5,272 nucleotides of DNA from Firmicutes bacterium UBA1535 (GTDB lineage: Bacteria > Bacillota > Clostridia > Tissierellales > Sedimentibacteraceae): the NCBI GenBank assembly GCA_002323775.1, contig DCPV01000107.1, forward strand, positions 1-5,272, in the 5' to 3' direction. The position numbers and the translations under genes are program-made. The notes beneath the pieces were generated by a model. It was given only the letters and a program-made list of their open reading frames with translations. It did not search any database and was not told the DNA's origin. This document shows positions 1-5,027 of this stretch, piece by piece. Within the stretch, counting starts at the first letter, position 1. Each line of letters starts with the position of its first letter.

Positions 1-1054
1 TTCCAACTAAATTGTCGTTCTTTTGCTTTATGCTGTTAGAAATAGCTTCCTTTAAAGCCTCGCCGCTTAATTCTTTGAAGTCATTATCAGCCAAGTATTT
101 TAATTTCAATTCGTTAGGTGTTCCATCAAGACCTTTTGTGTATGCAGGTGATACAACAGGGTCAGCAAGCTCCCAAATTTTTCCTTGAGGGTCTTTAAAA
201 GCTCCGTCACCGTATACCATAACTTCTACATATTTTCCAGTAAGTTGTAAAATGCTTTTTTGAACATCTTCAACTAAATCATTACATTCACGAGGGAAAA
301 GCTTTATAGTATCTTCACTGGATTTATTTGATCCTAACAATCCATACAATTTATTATATCCGCTTCCATCTATGCTTTCATTTAATATATCATCTAACGA
401 GCAAACTGCTTTAGCTCCGTTTGCAAGCAATATTCTCTTAGTACGTGCACGAGTGTGTATATCACAATTTACTATGCAACTTGCATATCCTAATATTGTT
501 TTAGGTTGGTTTGCAAACACAACTTCAACCTGAGCACCTGCATCCTTAATTATTTGACTATAGTATTCAACATAATCAACTCCTGTAAATGGATGCTTGT
601 TCTCGCCAAATAATTCTCTATATCTTTCAAGTGTAAGAACATCGCTATATGGATTAATTCCGGCTTCATCTAGTGCATCTAAAGATACAAGCTCATTACC
701 AACCTCATCACTTGGATAGCTCAACATTAATACAACCTTTTTAGCACCCATTGCAATACCCTTTAAACAGATAGCAAAACGGTTACGGGATAAAATTGGG
801 AATATAACACCGATTGTTTCTCCGCCTAGCTTTTGTCTTACATCTTTAGCTATTGCTTCAACAGATACATAGTTTCCCTGTGATCTTGCAACGATAGATT
901 CAGTTATAGATATAACATCTCTGTCCCTTAATTCAAAGCCTTCTGACGCAGCAGCATCTAAAACACTTTCAACTACTATTTTAGACAAGTCGTCTCCTTG
1001 ACGAATTATAGGGCATTTGATACCCCTAGATATAGTTCCAACTTTTCTTTCCAT
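1..1054 (-). CDS. CofE-like protein, coenzyme F420-0:L-glutamate ligase family (C-terminus cut by window edge)
   Basis: Translating the minus strand from the ATG at 1054 gives 351 open codons running off the window. The protein begins MERKVGTISRGIKCPIIRQG and matches the F420-0:gamma-glutamyl ligase family (PF01996/COG1478) as found in Clostridia. From memory those relatives are about 395-400 residues, so roughly 45 C-terminal residues are missing. Recognisable blocks are DVISITESIVARSQG (46-60, the family's N-terminal segment), FPILSRNRFAICLKGIA (85-101), HPFTGVDY (154-161), CDIHTRARTKRIL (197-209), GLLGSNK (238-244), and an acidic YGDGAFKDP to WELADP stretch (281-299). True CofE adds glutamates to F420-0 using GTP and metal. 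Clostridia are not known to make F420, so the real substrate is unknown. The start is supported by GGAGG at 1062-1066, seven bases upstream. It is transcribed divergently from the LysR gene, its likely regulator. Family membership is secure; the reaction is not. Confidence 0.9.
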   Translation of the reverse strand, partial: MERKVGTISRGIKCPIIRQGDDLSKIVVESVLDAAASEGFELRDRDVISITESIVARSQGNYVSVEAIAKDVRQKLGGETIGVIFPILSRNRFAICLKGIAMGAKKVVLMLSYPSDEVGNELVSLDALDEAGINPYSDVLTLERYRELFGENKHPFTGVDYVEYYSQIIKDAGAQVEVVFANQPKTILGYASCIVNCDIHTRARTKRILLANGAKAVCSLDDILNESIDGSGYNKLYGLLGSNKSSEDTIKLFPRECNDLVEDVQKSILQLTGKYVEVMVYGDGAFKDPQGKIWELADPVVSPAYTKGLDGTPNELKLKYLADNDFKELSGEALKEAISNSIKQKNDNLVG

Positions 1055-1111
1055 GAATTAACCTCCAATAAGCTTTTTATAGCGTCATAAAATTAGATTT
1101 TTTATTTAACT

Positions 1112-1132
1112 AAGAAAGTTTTTAACTTTCTT
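1112..1132. repeat. 9-bp hairpin in the divergent region
   Basis: AAGAAAGTT (1112-1120) and AACTTTCTT (1124-1132) are perfect inverse complements around a 3-base loop. On the minus strand the hairpin lies in the predicted 5' leader of the CofE-like gene, about 15-35 bases after the expected start point. On the plus strand its right arm touches the possible -35 of the LysR gene. No clear T-run follows on either strand, so a simple terminator is unlikely. It could be a protein-binding palindrome or an RNA structure. Confidence 0.6.
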
Positions 1133-1160
1133 GTTTACAAACTTATGTTTATATTATACT
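1131..1160 (+). promoter_or_regulatory. Possible promoter of the LysR gene
   Basis: TTGTTT (1131-1136) is followed after 18 bases by TATACT (1155-1160). An alternative -35, TTTACA (1134-1139), would give a short 15-base spacer. The -10 overlaps the -10 of the opposite-strand promoter, so the two promoters would compete for polymerase. This is an inference from consensus similarity only and is weaker than the minus-strand promoter. Confidence 0.4.
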
Positions 1161-1178
1161 ATTAAAACATACATAAGT
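1141..1178. promoter_or_regulatory. Inverted repeat, candidate LysR-type operator
   Basis: ACTTATGT (1141-1148) and ACATAAGT (1171-1178) are perfect inverse complements 22 bases apart. A nested pair, ATGTTT (1145-1150) and AAACAT (1165-1170), shares the same dyad centre only approximately. The right arm overlaps the -35 of the CofE-like gene and the left arm covers its expected start point. LysR-type proteins usually bind partial dyads in the shared region with a divergent target gene, which fits this position. Binding is inferred, not shown. Confidence 0.55.
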
Positions 1179-1181
1179 AAA
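1153..1181 (-). promoter_or_regulatory. Sigma-A-type promoter of the CofE-like gene
   Basis: Read on the minus strand, TTTACT (1181-1176) is followed after exactly 17 bases by a consensus TATAAT (1158-1153). Transcription would start near 1146, giving a leader of about 90 bases that contains the hairpin at 1112-1132 and the GGAGG at 1062-1066. This is the best promoter in the divergent region. Confidence 0.7.
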
Positions 1182-1201
1182 ATTAAAATTTTAATAAAAT
1201 G

Positions 1202-1220
1202 ATATAAGGAGAGCTTATAT
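1202..1220 (+). promoter_or_regulatory. Ribosome site of the LysR gene inside an inverted repeat
   Basis: The Shine-Dalgarno AAGGAG (1206-1211) lies seven bases before the ATG at 1219. It sits within a perfect 7-bp inverted repeat, ATATAAG (1202-1208) and CTTATAT (1214-1220), with a 5-base loop GAGAG. If the RNA folds, part of the ribosome site and the first two bases of the start codon are paired. The stem has only two G-C pairs, so its stability is modest. Confidence 0.5.
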
Positions 1221-2088
1221 GAACATAAAACTCGGTCAATACAAGATATTTAACGAGGCGGCATCAACCTTGTCGTTCTCATTGGCTGCAAAAAATCTTT
1301 TTATGACGCAGTCAGCAGTTTCACAAGCAATTAATTCATTAGAAAAAGAATTAGACACAACTTTATTTATACGTCAGGCGAAAAGCGTAACATTGACAAA
1401 AGAGGGGCTTATCTTACATCAGCATATTAATAACGCCCTAGAGTTAATTACAAGTGCTGAAAACCAAATACAAAATTTTAAGGAGCTAAAGGGTGGAGAG
1501 CTAGTAATTGGAGCTAGTGATACAATAAGCCAATATTTTCTAACGCCTTATCTTGTTTTGTTTCACAAACAGTATCCAAGTGTAAAAATAAAGGTTTTAA
1601 ACAGAACAAGCTTAGAAATGATAGAGCTTATGAAATCCGGACAGATAGACTTGGGATTTTTAAATATGCCAATAGTTGATGATACATTGACAATAAAGGA
1701 ATGTTTAAAGATACATGATATTTTTGTTTCAGCAAATAAGGACGATAAGGTTTATTCTAATAAGGAAATAGCTAAAATGCCTCTTATACTTATAGAGAAA
1801 AACACCAGCTCAAGACAATTTATAGATAAGCATTTTGCAAGAAGTGGTATATTATTGCAGACTAAAATAGAATTAGGAGCTCATGAATTGCTTTTAAAGC
1901 TCGCACAAGTTGATTTAGGTATTTCCTGCGTAATAAAAGAATTTTCAATGGAATATTTAAGTCAAGGTTTAATACATGAAATTAAATTGGAGGAGCCAAT
2001 ACCTGAAAGAAGTATTGCATACGCATATTTAAAAAGAAGGACTTTGTCAGCATCAGCAACTAAATTTATTGAGCTTTGTAAATTATAA
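1219..2088 (+). CDS. LysR-family transcriptional regulator
   Basis: The 289-residue product has the normal length of a LysR-type regulator. An N-terminal winged helix-turn-helix occupies about residues 3-62, with the recognition helix in the stretch MTQSAVSQAINSLEKEL (29-45), followed by the wing residues LFIRQAKSVTLTKEG. A linker helix (about 65-90) leads to a periplasmic-binding-protein-like effector domain from about 92 to the end, starting GGELVIGASDTISQYFLTPYL. It includes the typical LMKSGQIDLGFLNMP segment (137-151). It should act as a cytoplasmic tetrameric DNA-binding protein that responds to a small ligand, which cannot be identified here. The ATG follows AAGGAG with a 7-base spacer. 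Divergence from the CofE-like gene across a shared promoter region makes that gene the probable target, and autoregulation is also likely. No terminator is obvious downstream. Confidence 0.95.
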   Translation: MNIKLGQYKIFNEAASTLSFSLAAKNLFMTQSAVSQAINSLEKELDTTLFIRQAKSVTLTKEGLILHQHINNALELITSAENQIQNFKELKGGELVIGASDTISQYFLTPYLVLFHKQYPSVKIKVLNRTSLEMIELMKSGQIDLGFLNMPIVDDTLTIKECLKIHDIFVSANKDDKVYSNKEIAKMPLILIEKNTSSRQFIDKHFARSGILLQTKIELGAHELLLKLAQVDLGISCVIKEFSMEYLSQGLIHEIKLEEPIPERSIAYAYLKRRTLSASATKFIELCKL

Positions 2089-2106
2089 AAATCAGGGGAA
2101 TAATTG

Positions 2107-2135
2107 TTGAATTACATATTTGCTGAGTGTATAAT
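2107..2135 (+). promoter_or_regulatory. Promoter of the rhomboid gene
   Basis: TTGAAT (2107-2112) and a consensus TATAAT (2130-2135) are separated by exactly 17 bases. Transcription would begin near 2142, leaving a leader of about 115 bases before the TTG start. The rest of the 170-base gap holds only AT-rich dyads and no terminator that I can see after the LysR gene. Confidence 0.65.
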
Positions 2136-2173
2136 AATTACATAGCATCACAATAATATTATTAAATTACACA

Positions 2174-2210
2174 AAATATCAGAGTATATTTTATTTAGTT
2201 TATGATATTT
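2174..2210. repeat. Inverted repeat in the rhomboid leader
   Basis: AAATATCA (2174-2181) and TGATATTT (2203-2210) are perfect inverse complements separated by 21 bases. A 12-bp palindrome, AATAATATTATT, lies just upstream at 2152-2163, and a small dyad CAGT/ACTG follows at 2217-2225. In DNA this AT-rich such dyads can arise by chance. The 8-bp pair is the only one that could plausibly be a regulator site. Confidence 0.35.
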
Positions 2211-2258
2211 ATAGGCCAGTAACTGTAAACTAAAAACAATGTATTTGGAGGGGTATAA

Positions 2259-3014
2259 TTGATTAAAAAAATTTTTTTGTCTAGGGGGCTATGCTTTCCT
2301 TACATATCATTAATCTTGATTATTAGCTGTCTGGTAGTCTCAATACCAGCTCATTATAATGCTCCATTATACTCTTATCTTGTTCCTTGGGATAGTGTAT
2401 ATCAAAATTATCAACTTTTTACTTCGCAATTTGTGCATGGCAATATGATTGGTTTTGGCGGTATGTCCTTTGAATTACATTTATTTACCAACATTATTAC
2501 CATTGTTTTCTTTGGAGCATTTTGCGAAAGAATTTTAGGGTCATCTAAGATATTAATTTTGTCAGTTATTTCGGTTTTTGCAAATATTTTTACAAGACTT
2601 ATGATTAGTAGCTTTGGCACAGGTATCTCAGGTGTTTCTTGGTCATATATACCATTGGCTGTATACATATGTTTTAAAATTTATAAATATGAAAAGAAAA
2701 AATTCTTTTCAAGCCCTATTAATATATTAATGCTCGTTTTATTTTCTCTAGCTTGGCTTGGTGTTACAATAGGAAACTTTATAATGGGGTGGAATACTAG
2801 CAATTTGTTTCATCTGGTAGCAACATTACTAGGTTTTGTATTTTTGATTGTTTGGAAAAAGGATATAGATTATAAGTTTAGTCATATGATTGAAAATCAA
2901 ACAGAAAAAGTAACTTTGTACAAATTAAGCATATTAGACAAGCTTTCAATTTTCGTTTCTTTAGCAGTTTTAGCTATATTAAGTAATATAATAATTACAT
3001 TTTTTTCTGTATGA
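2259..3014 (+). CDS. Rhomboid-family intramembrane serine protease
   Basis: The 251-residue protein has about seven hydrophobic segments (near 12-30, 73-88, 96-115, 122-140, 153-173, 181-199 and 229-249). It carries the rhomboid hallmarks: H74xxxN78 in segment 2 (HLFTN), GISG at 122-125 with S124 as probable nucleophile, and H185 in segment 6 (LFHLVATLLG) as the partner histidine. These correspond by pattern to GlpG H150/N154, S201 and H254. All expected catalytic positions are present, so it should be an active protease cleaving transmembrane segments of other membrane proteins. Its substrate is unknown. The start is TTG at 2259, with GGAGG at 2247-2251 seven bases upstream; no in-frame ATG fits. 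An A7T7 tract (2265-2278) follows the start codon. Its stop overlaps an ATG of the next reading frame, and it is probably cotranscribed with the kinase-like gene. Confidence 0.88.
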   Translation: MIKKIFLSRGLCFPYISLILIISCLVVSIPAHYNAPLYSYLVPWDSVYQNYQLFTSQFVHGNMIGFGGMSFELHLFTNIITIVFFGAFCERILGSSKILILSVISVFANIFTRLMISSFGTGISGVSWSYIPLAVYICFKIYKYEKKKFFSSPINILMLVLFSLAWLGVTIGNFIMGWNTSNLFHLVATLLGFVFLIVWKKDIDYKFSHMIENQTEKVTLYKLSILDKLSIFVSLAVLAILSNIIITFFSV

Positions 3015-3070
3015 TTAAATTTTACAGGCTAAAGTATAGCTATAGACAGTTGGTATTTTGCAAGCTAATG

Positions 3071-3076
3071 GGAGGG
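3071..3076 (+). promoter_or_regulatory. Shine-Dalgarno that decides the start of the kinase-like gene
   Basis: GGAGGG here precedes the ATG at 3080, leaving 3-4 bases, which is a short spacing. The upstream in-frame ATG at 3011 has only T-rich sequence before it and no Shine-Dalgarno. The later ATG also puts the P-loop directly after the first beta strand, as is usual for this fold. Confidence 0.65.
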
Positions 3077-3079
3077 AAG

Positions 3080-3862
3080 ATGAAAAATATTATTTTTATT
3101 GAAGGGGTATCTGGAGTTGGTAAATCGACTACTGTACATAAATTAAGTGAAAAATTGCGAAGCCTTGGTTATTCGACAATAAGCTATATAGAAGGAGATT
3201 CAGATAGTCCTCTTGATTTGTTCTGTGTTGCTTATTTGGATAGATTGGAGTATGAAAATTTATTGGTGTCCTATCCTATATTTTCTGATACTCTTTCAAA
3301 GAATGTTATTTATAAAGGTGAATATATTCTACTTAGATATCAAATTGAACAAACACCCCTGTATTCTCAAGAACTTAATGAAAGATTACATAAATTTGAA
3401 TTTTGCTACAATCCAAATAACAATATTGTGACTTTATCAAAATTTACAGAAGTATTTGTGAATTTATGGAAACAATTTGCTCAAAGTGACGCTATAGAGT
3501 ATGACTATGCAGTTTTTGATGCTTCACTTGTAGCTCATATGACTAATGATTTAATTCGCAATTATAATGCTTCTAAGAGTGAATTAGTAAATCATATAGA
3601 AAAATTACTTCAAACAATTCACAGCTTAAATCCAGTTATATTTTATTTGTCGTCGGAGGATGTGCGAGAACGTCTGATAAAGGCACGCCAAAGTCGAGGA
3701 CAAACTTATCCTGATGATGAAAGAATTAATTTTTGGGAAAAACGCAAGCAGATGGATTTATCTGTTATCCCAGACCTTTCTGTTAAATCACATATAATAG
3801 ATATTAAAAATGATAACTGGGATTTAGTGATTTCTAAAATAATATCGCAGCTTGAAGAATAA
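3080..3862 (+). CDS. P-loop kinase-like protein (nucleoside/nucleotide kinase fold), substrate unknown
   Basis: From the ATG at 3080 the product has 260 residues. It opens with a beta strand and a textbook Walker A motif, GVSGVGKST (9-17). A Walker B-like strand YAVFDAS ends in D147. An arginine-rich, LID-like segment follows (R196, R198, R203, R206, then PDDERINFWEKRKQMD). This arrangement resembles thymidylate/deoxynucleoside kinases and small-molecule phosphotransferases, so it probably transfers phosphate from ATP or GTP to a small substrate, which I cannot name. Similar proteins are usually annotated only as AAA or P-loop ATPases. The reading frame stays open back to an ATG at 3011 that overlaps the rhomboid stop (ATGA), giving 283 residues. 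That start lacks a ribosome site, and its extra 23 residues precede the expected fold. The gene probably shares a transcript with the rhomboid gene, 65 bases upstream. Confidence 0.8.
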   Translation: MKNIIFIEGVSGVGKSTTVHKLSEKLRSLGYSTISYIEGDSDSPLDLFCVAYLDRLEYENLLVSYPIFSDTLSKNVIYKGEYILLRYQIEQTPLYSQELNERLHKFEFCYNPNNNIVTLSKFTEVFVNLWKQFAQSDAIEYDYAVFDASLVAHMTNDLIRNYNASKSELVNHIEKLLQTIHSLNPVIFYLSSEDVRERLIKARQSRGQTYPDDERINFWEKRKQMDLSVIPDLSVKSHIIDIKNDNWDLVISKIISQLEE

Positions 3863-3871
3863 GAGCTTCAA
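3852..3871 (+). terminator. Weak hairpin at the end of the kinase-like gene, possible terminator
   Basis: TTGAAG (3852-3857) and CTTCAA (3866-3871) can form a 6-bp stem with an 8-base loop that includes the TAA stop. It is followed by TTTATATATAAATT rather than a clean T-run. The stem is short and the tail is mixed, so intrinsic termination here is only a possibility. Confidence 0.3.
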
Positions 3872-3885
3872 TTTATATATAAATT
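3870..3885. repeat. 16-bp perfect palindrome
   Basis: AATTTATATATAAATT reads identically on both strands and lies directly after the weak hairpin downstream of the kinase-like gene. It is made only of A and T in an AT-rich gap, so chance is a reasonable explanation. It contains the TTATATA core that also appears in the repeat before the GyrI-like gene. Confidence 0.4.
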
Positions 3886-3936
3886 AAAAATATTAATAAA
3901 TTAGAGTGTAGATAGTGAGAGAAGAACAGGAAATAT

Positions 3937-3966
3937 TTGATTAGTATGAAAAAAATAAATTATAAA
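3937..3966 (+). promoter_or_regulatory. Possible promoter of the WYL regulator gene
   Basis: TTGATT (3937-3942) is followed after 18 bases by TATAAA (3961-3966). A transcript would begin near 3973, about 30 bases before the coding region. A 12-bp palindrome, TAATTATAATTA (3982-3993), sits between that point and the ribosome site and could serve autoregulation. Support is consensus similarity only. Confidence 0.4.
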
Positions 3967-3997
3967 ACTAAAGAATGATGTTAATTATAATTAGTTT

Positions 3998-4008
3998 AAA
4001 GAGGTGAT
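3998..4008 (+). promoter_or_regulatory. Shine-Dalgarno overlapping the predicted GTG start of the WYL gene
   Basis: AAAGAGGTGAT at 3998-4008 closely resembles the 16S-complementary sequence AAGGAGGTGAT. The GTG at 4004-4006 normally taken as the start lies inside it. No other ribosome site is visible upstream. Initiation five to nine bases after GAGGT would fall near ATA at 4013, which is in the same frame. Confidence 0.6.
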
Positions 4009-4912
4009 TAAGATAGCTGAAAATAGATACTTTAAAATGATTTATTTATTATTGGAAAAAGGAAAAATGACTGCTCCTCAGCTGGCAAAGCATTTTGAAG
4101 TATCTGTAAGAACGATTTATAGAGATATTGATATATTGAGTTCTGCGGGTATTCCAATATATACTGCACAAGGAAAGGGCGGCGGCATATCTATTCAAGA
4201 CGATTTTGTCCTAAATAAATCAATGCTTTCAGAACAGGAGCAAAGACAAATACTAATGGCACTCCATAGTATAAACGCTGTCGAGGCTGAAAATACAGAT
4301 GTGCTTTTGTCAAAGCTAAGCGGTACTTTTCATAAACAAAACGTAAATTGGATTGAAGTTGATTTTTCTAGTTGGATAAAAAACAGAAAACATGAAAATG
4401 TTTTTGAAATATTAAAAACGGCTATCTTTCAAAGTAAGCGTGTTACATTTAACTATTCCAGCGGTAAAGGTGAATCAATCAAACGATTAGTTGAGCCGCT
4501 TAAGCTTGCATTTAAAAATATAGACTGGTTTTTATACGGATATTGCTGTTTGCGTGAGGATTACAGGATATTTAAGTTAGCACGGATAAGGGATATTGAG
4601 ATTACCCCTGAGGTTTTTTCACGCTCTATACCCTCTCAGATATTTGGAGATATAGAACAGCATCACGAAAAATTTGTTTCTTTGAAACTGCTATTTGAAA
4701 AGGAGTTGGCGTATAAGGTTTATGATTATTTTGACTCAATTACGCAAAGAGAAGATGGAAAATTCTTAGTAGAAGTATCTTTGCCATATAATGAGGGATT
4801 GTATAGCTTTATATTATCTTTTTGTGACAAGGTTGAAATTATAGAACCAGAAGAAATACGTAAGGAAATTATAGAAAAAATAAAAAATATTCAAAACAAG
4901 TATATAACATGA
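4004..4912 (+). CDS. WYL-domain, YafY-type transcriptional regulator
   Basis: The 302-residue product has the usual length and order of this family. A DeoR/HTH_11-type winged helix comes first (about 8-60), containing TAPQLAKHFEVSVRTIYRDIDIL (23-45) and the glycine-rich wing GKGGGISI. A WYL domain follows (about 133-205), with WFL at 175-177 in place of WYL and the ligand-pocket signature RIFKLARI (188-195). A C-terminal WCX extension ends the protein (about 225-300). Such proteins are cytoplasmic DNA-binding regulators whose WYL domain senses nucleic acid or small ligands. The next gene, a GyrI-like protein, is a plausible target. The start is uncertain: the GTG lies within the only Shine-Dalgarno, so ATA at 4013 or ATT at 4007 could be used, changing the protein by at most three residues. 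Starting at the first ATG that appears (4037) would cut into the DNA-binding domain. Confidence 0.92.
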   Translation: MIKIAENRYFKMIYLLLEKGKMTAPQLAKHFEVSVRTIYRDIDILSSAGIPIYTAQGKGGGISIQDDFVLNKSMLSEQEQRQILMALHSINAVEAENTDVLLSKLSGTFHKQNVNWIEVDFSSWIKNRKHENVFEILKTAIFQSKRVTFNYSSGKGESIKRLVEPLKLAFKNIDWFLYGYCCLREDYRIFKLARIRDIEITPEVFSRSIPSQIFGDIEQHHEKFVSLKLLFEKELAYKVYDYFDSITQREDGKFLVEVSLPYNEGLYSFILSFCDKVEIIEPEEIRKEIIEKIKNIQNKYIT

Positions 4913-4933
4913 CACAGGGTTTCAGGTTATATA
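4901..4933. promoter_or_regulatory. Inverted repeat before the GyrI-like gene, candidate operator
   Basis: TATATAAC (4901-4908) and GTTATATA (4926-4933) are perfect inverse complements separated by 17 bases. The left arm lies in the last codons of the WYL gene. The right arm directly abuts the extended -10 element at 4934, so the repeat covers the -35 region. A protein bound here would affect expression of the GyrI-like gene; the WYL regulator is the natural candidate. No T-run follows, so a terminator role is less likely. Confidence 0.45.
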
Positions 4934-4942
4934 TGATATAAT
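4934..4942 (+). promoter_or_regulatory. Extended -10 promoter of the GyrI-like gene
   Basis: TGATATAAT is a perfect extended -10 element (TGn plus TATAAT). No good -35 lies 17 bases upstream; the nearest TTGACA-like match, ATGACA at 4909-4914, is too far away. Extended -10 promoters tolerate this. Transcription would start near 4949, giving a leader of about 80 bases. Confidence 0.6.
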
Positions 4943-4955
4943 GCTTCTAAAGATA

Positions 4956-5006
4956 GTGCAAAGTAATTATTGTGACTGAAAAAACAATAAAATTTAAAAA
5001 CTGCAC
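4956..5006 (+). other. Possible folded leader of the GyrI-like gene
   Basis: Two nested complementary pairs occur between the promoter and the ribosome site. The outer pair is GTGCA (4956-4960) with TGCAC (5002-5006), and the inner pair is TTATTGT (4967-4973) with ACAATAA (4984-4990). The structure ends four bases before AAAGGAG. The internal loops are large, so stability is doubtful, and it matches no riboswitch class I recognise. Confidence 0.25.
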
Positions 5007-5027
5007 GTTTAAAGGAGATAGAATTAT

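Noticed and set aside
1112..1132. Intrinsic terminator in the divergent region
   Set aside because: The stem is perfect, but neither strand has a T-run directly after it, and it lies upstream of genes on both sides.
2089..2106. Terminator after the LysR gene
   Set aside because: No GC-containing stem with a T-run is present. The only dyad (TAATT/AATTA at 2101-2114) is too short and overlaps the next promoter.
2411..2668. Open frame of 85 codons on the minus strand
   Set aside because: It lies wholly within the rhomboid gene, opposite the catalytic GISG region, has no recognisable domain, and is explained by the antisense of a conserved gene.
3011..3079. Upstream ATG at 3011 as the start of the kinase-like gene
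   Set aside because: The ATGA overlap with the rhomboid stop is suggestive, but no Shine-Dalgarno precedes it. The ATG at 3080 has GGAGGG and places the P-loop normally.
3213..3431. Open frame of 72 codons on the plus strand
   Set aside because: It lies in another frame of the kinase-like gene, has no ribosome site or domain, and shows the composition of a shifted frame.
3080..3862. Zeta-type toxin or a defence ATPase
   Set aside because: Only a Walker A motif would support this. There is no antitoxin-like partner or other defence gene nearby, and the LID-like region fits a small-molecule kinase better.
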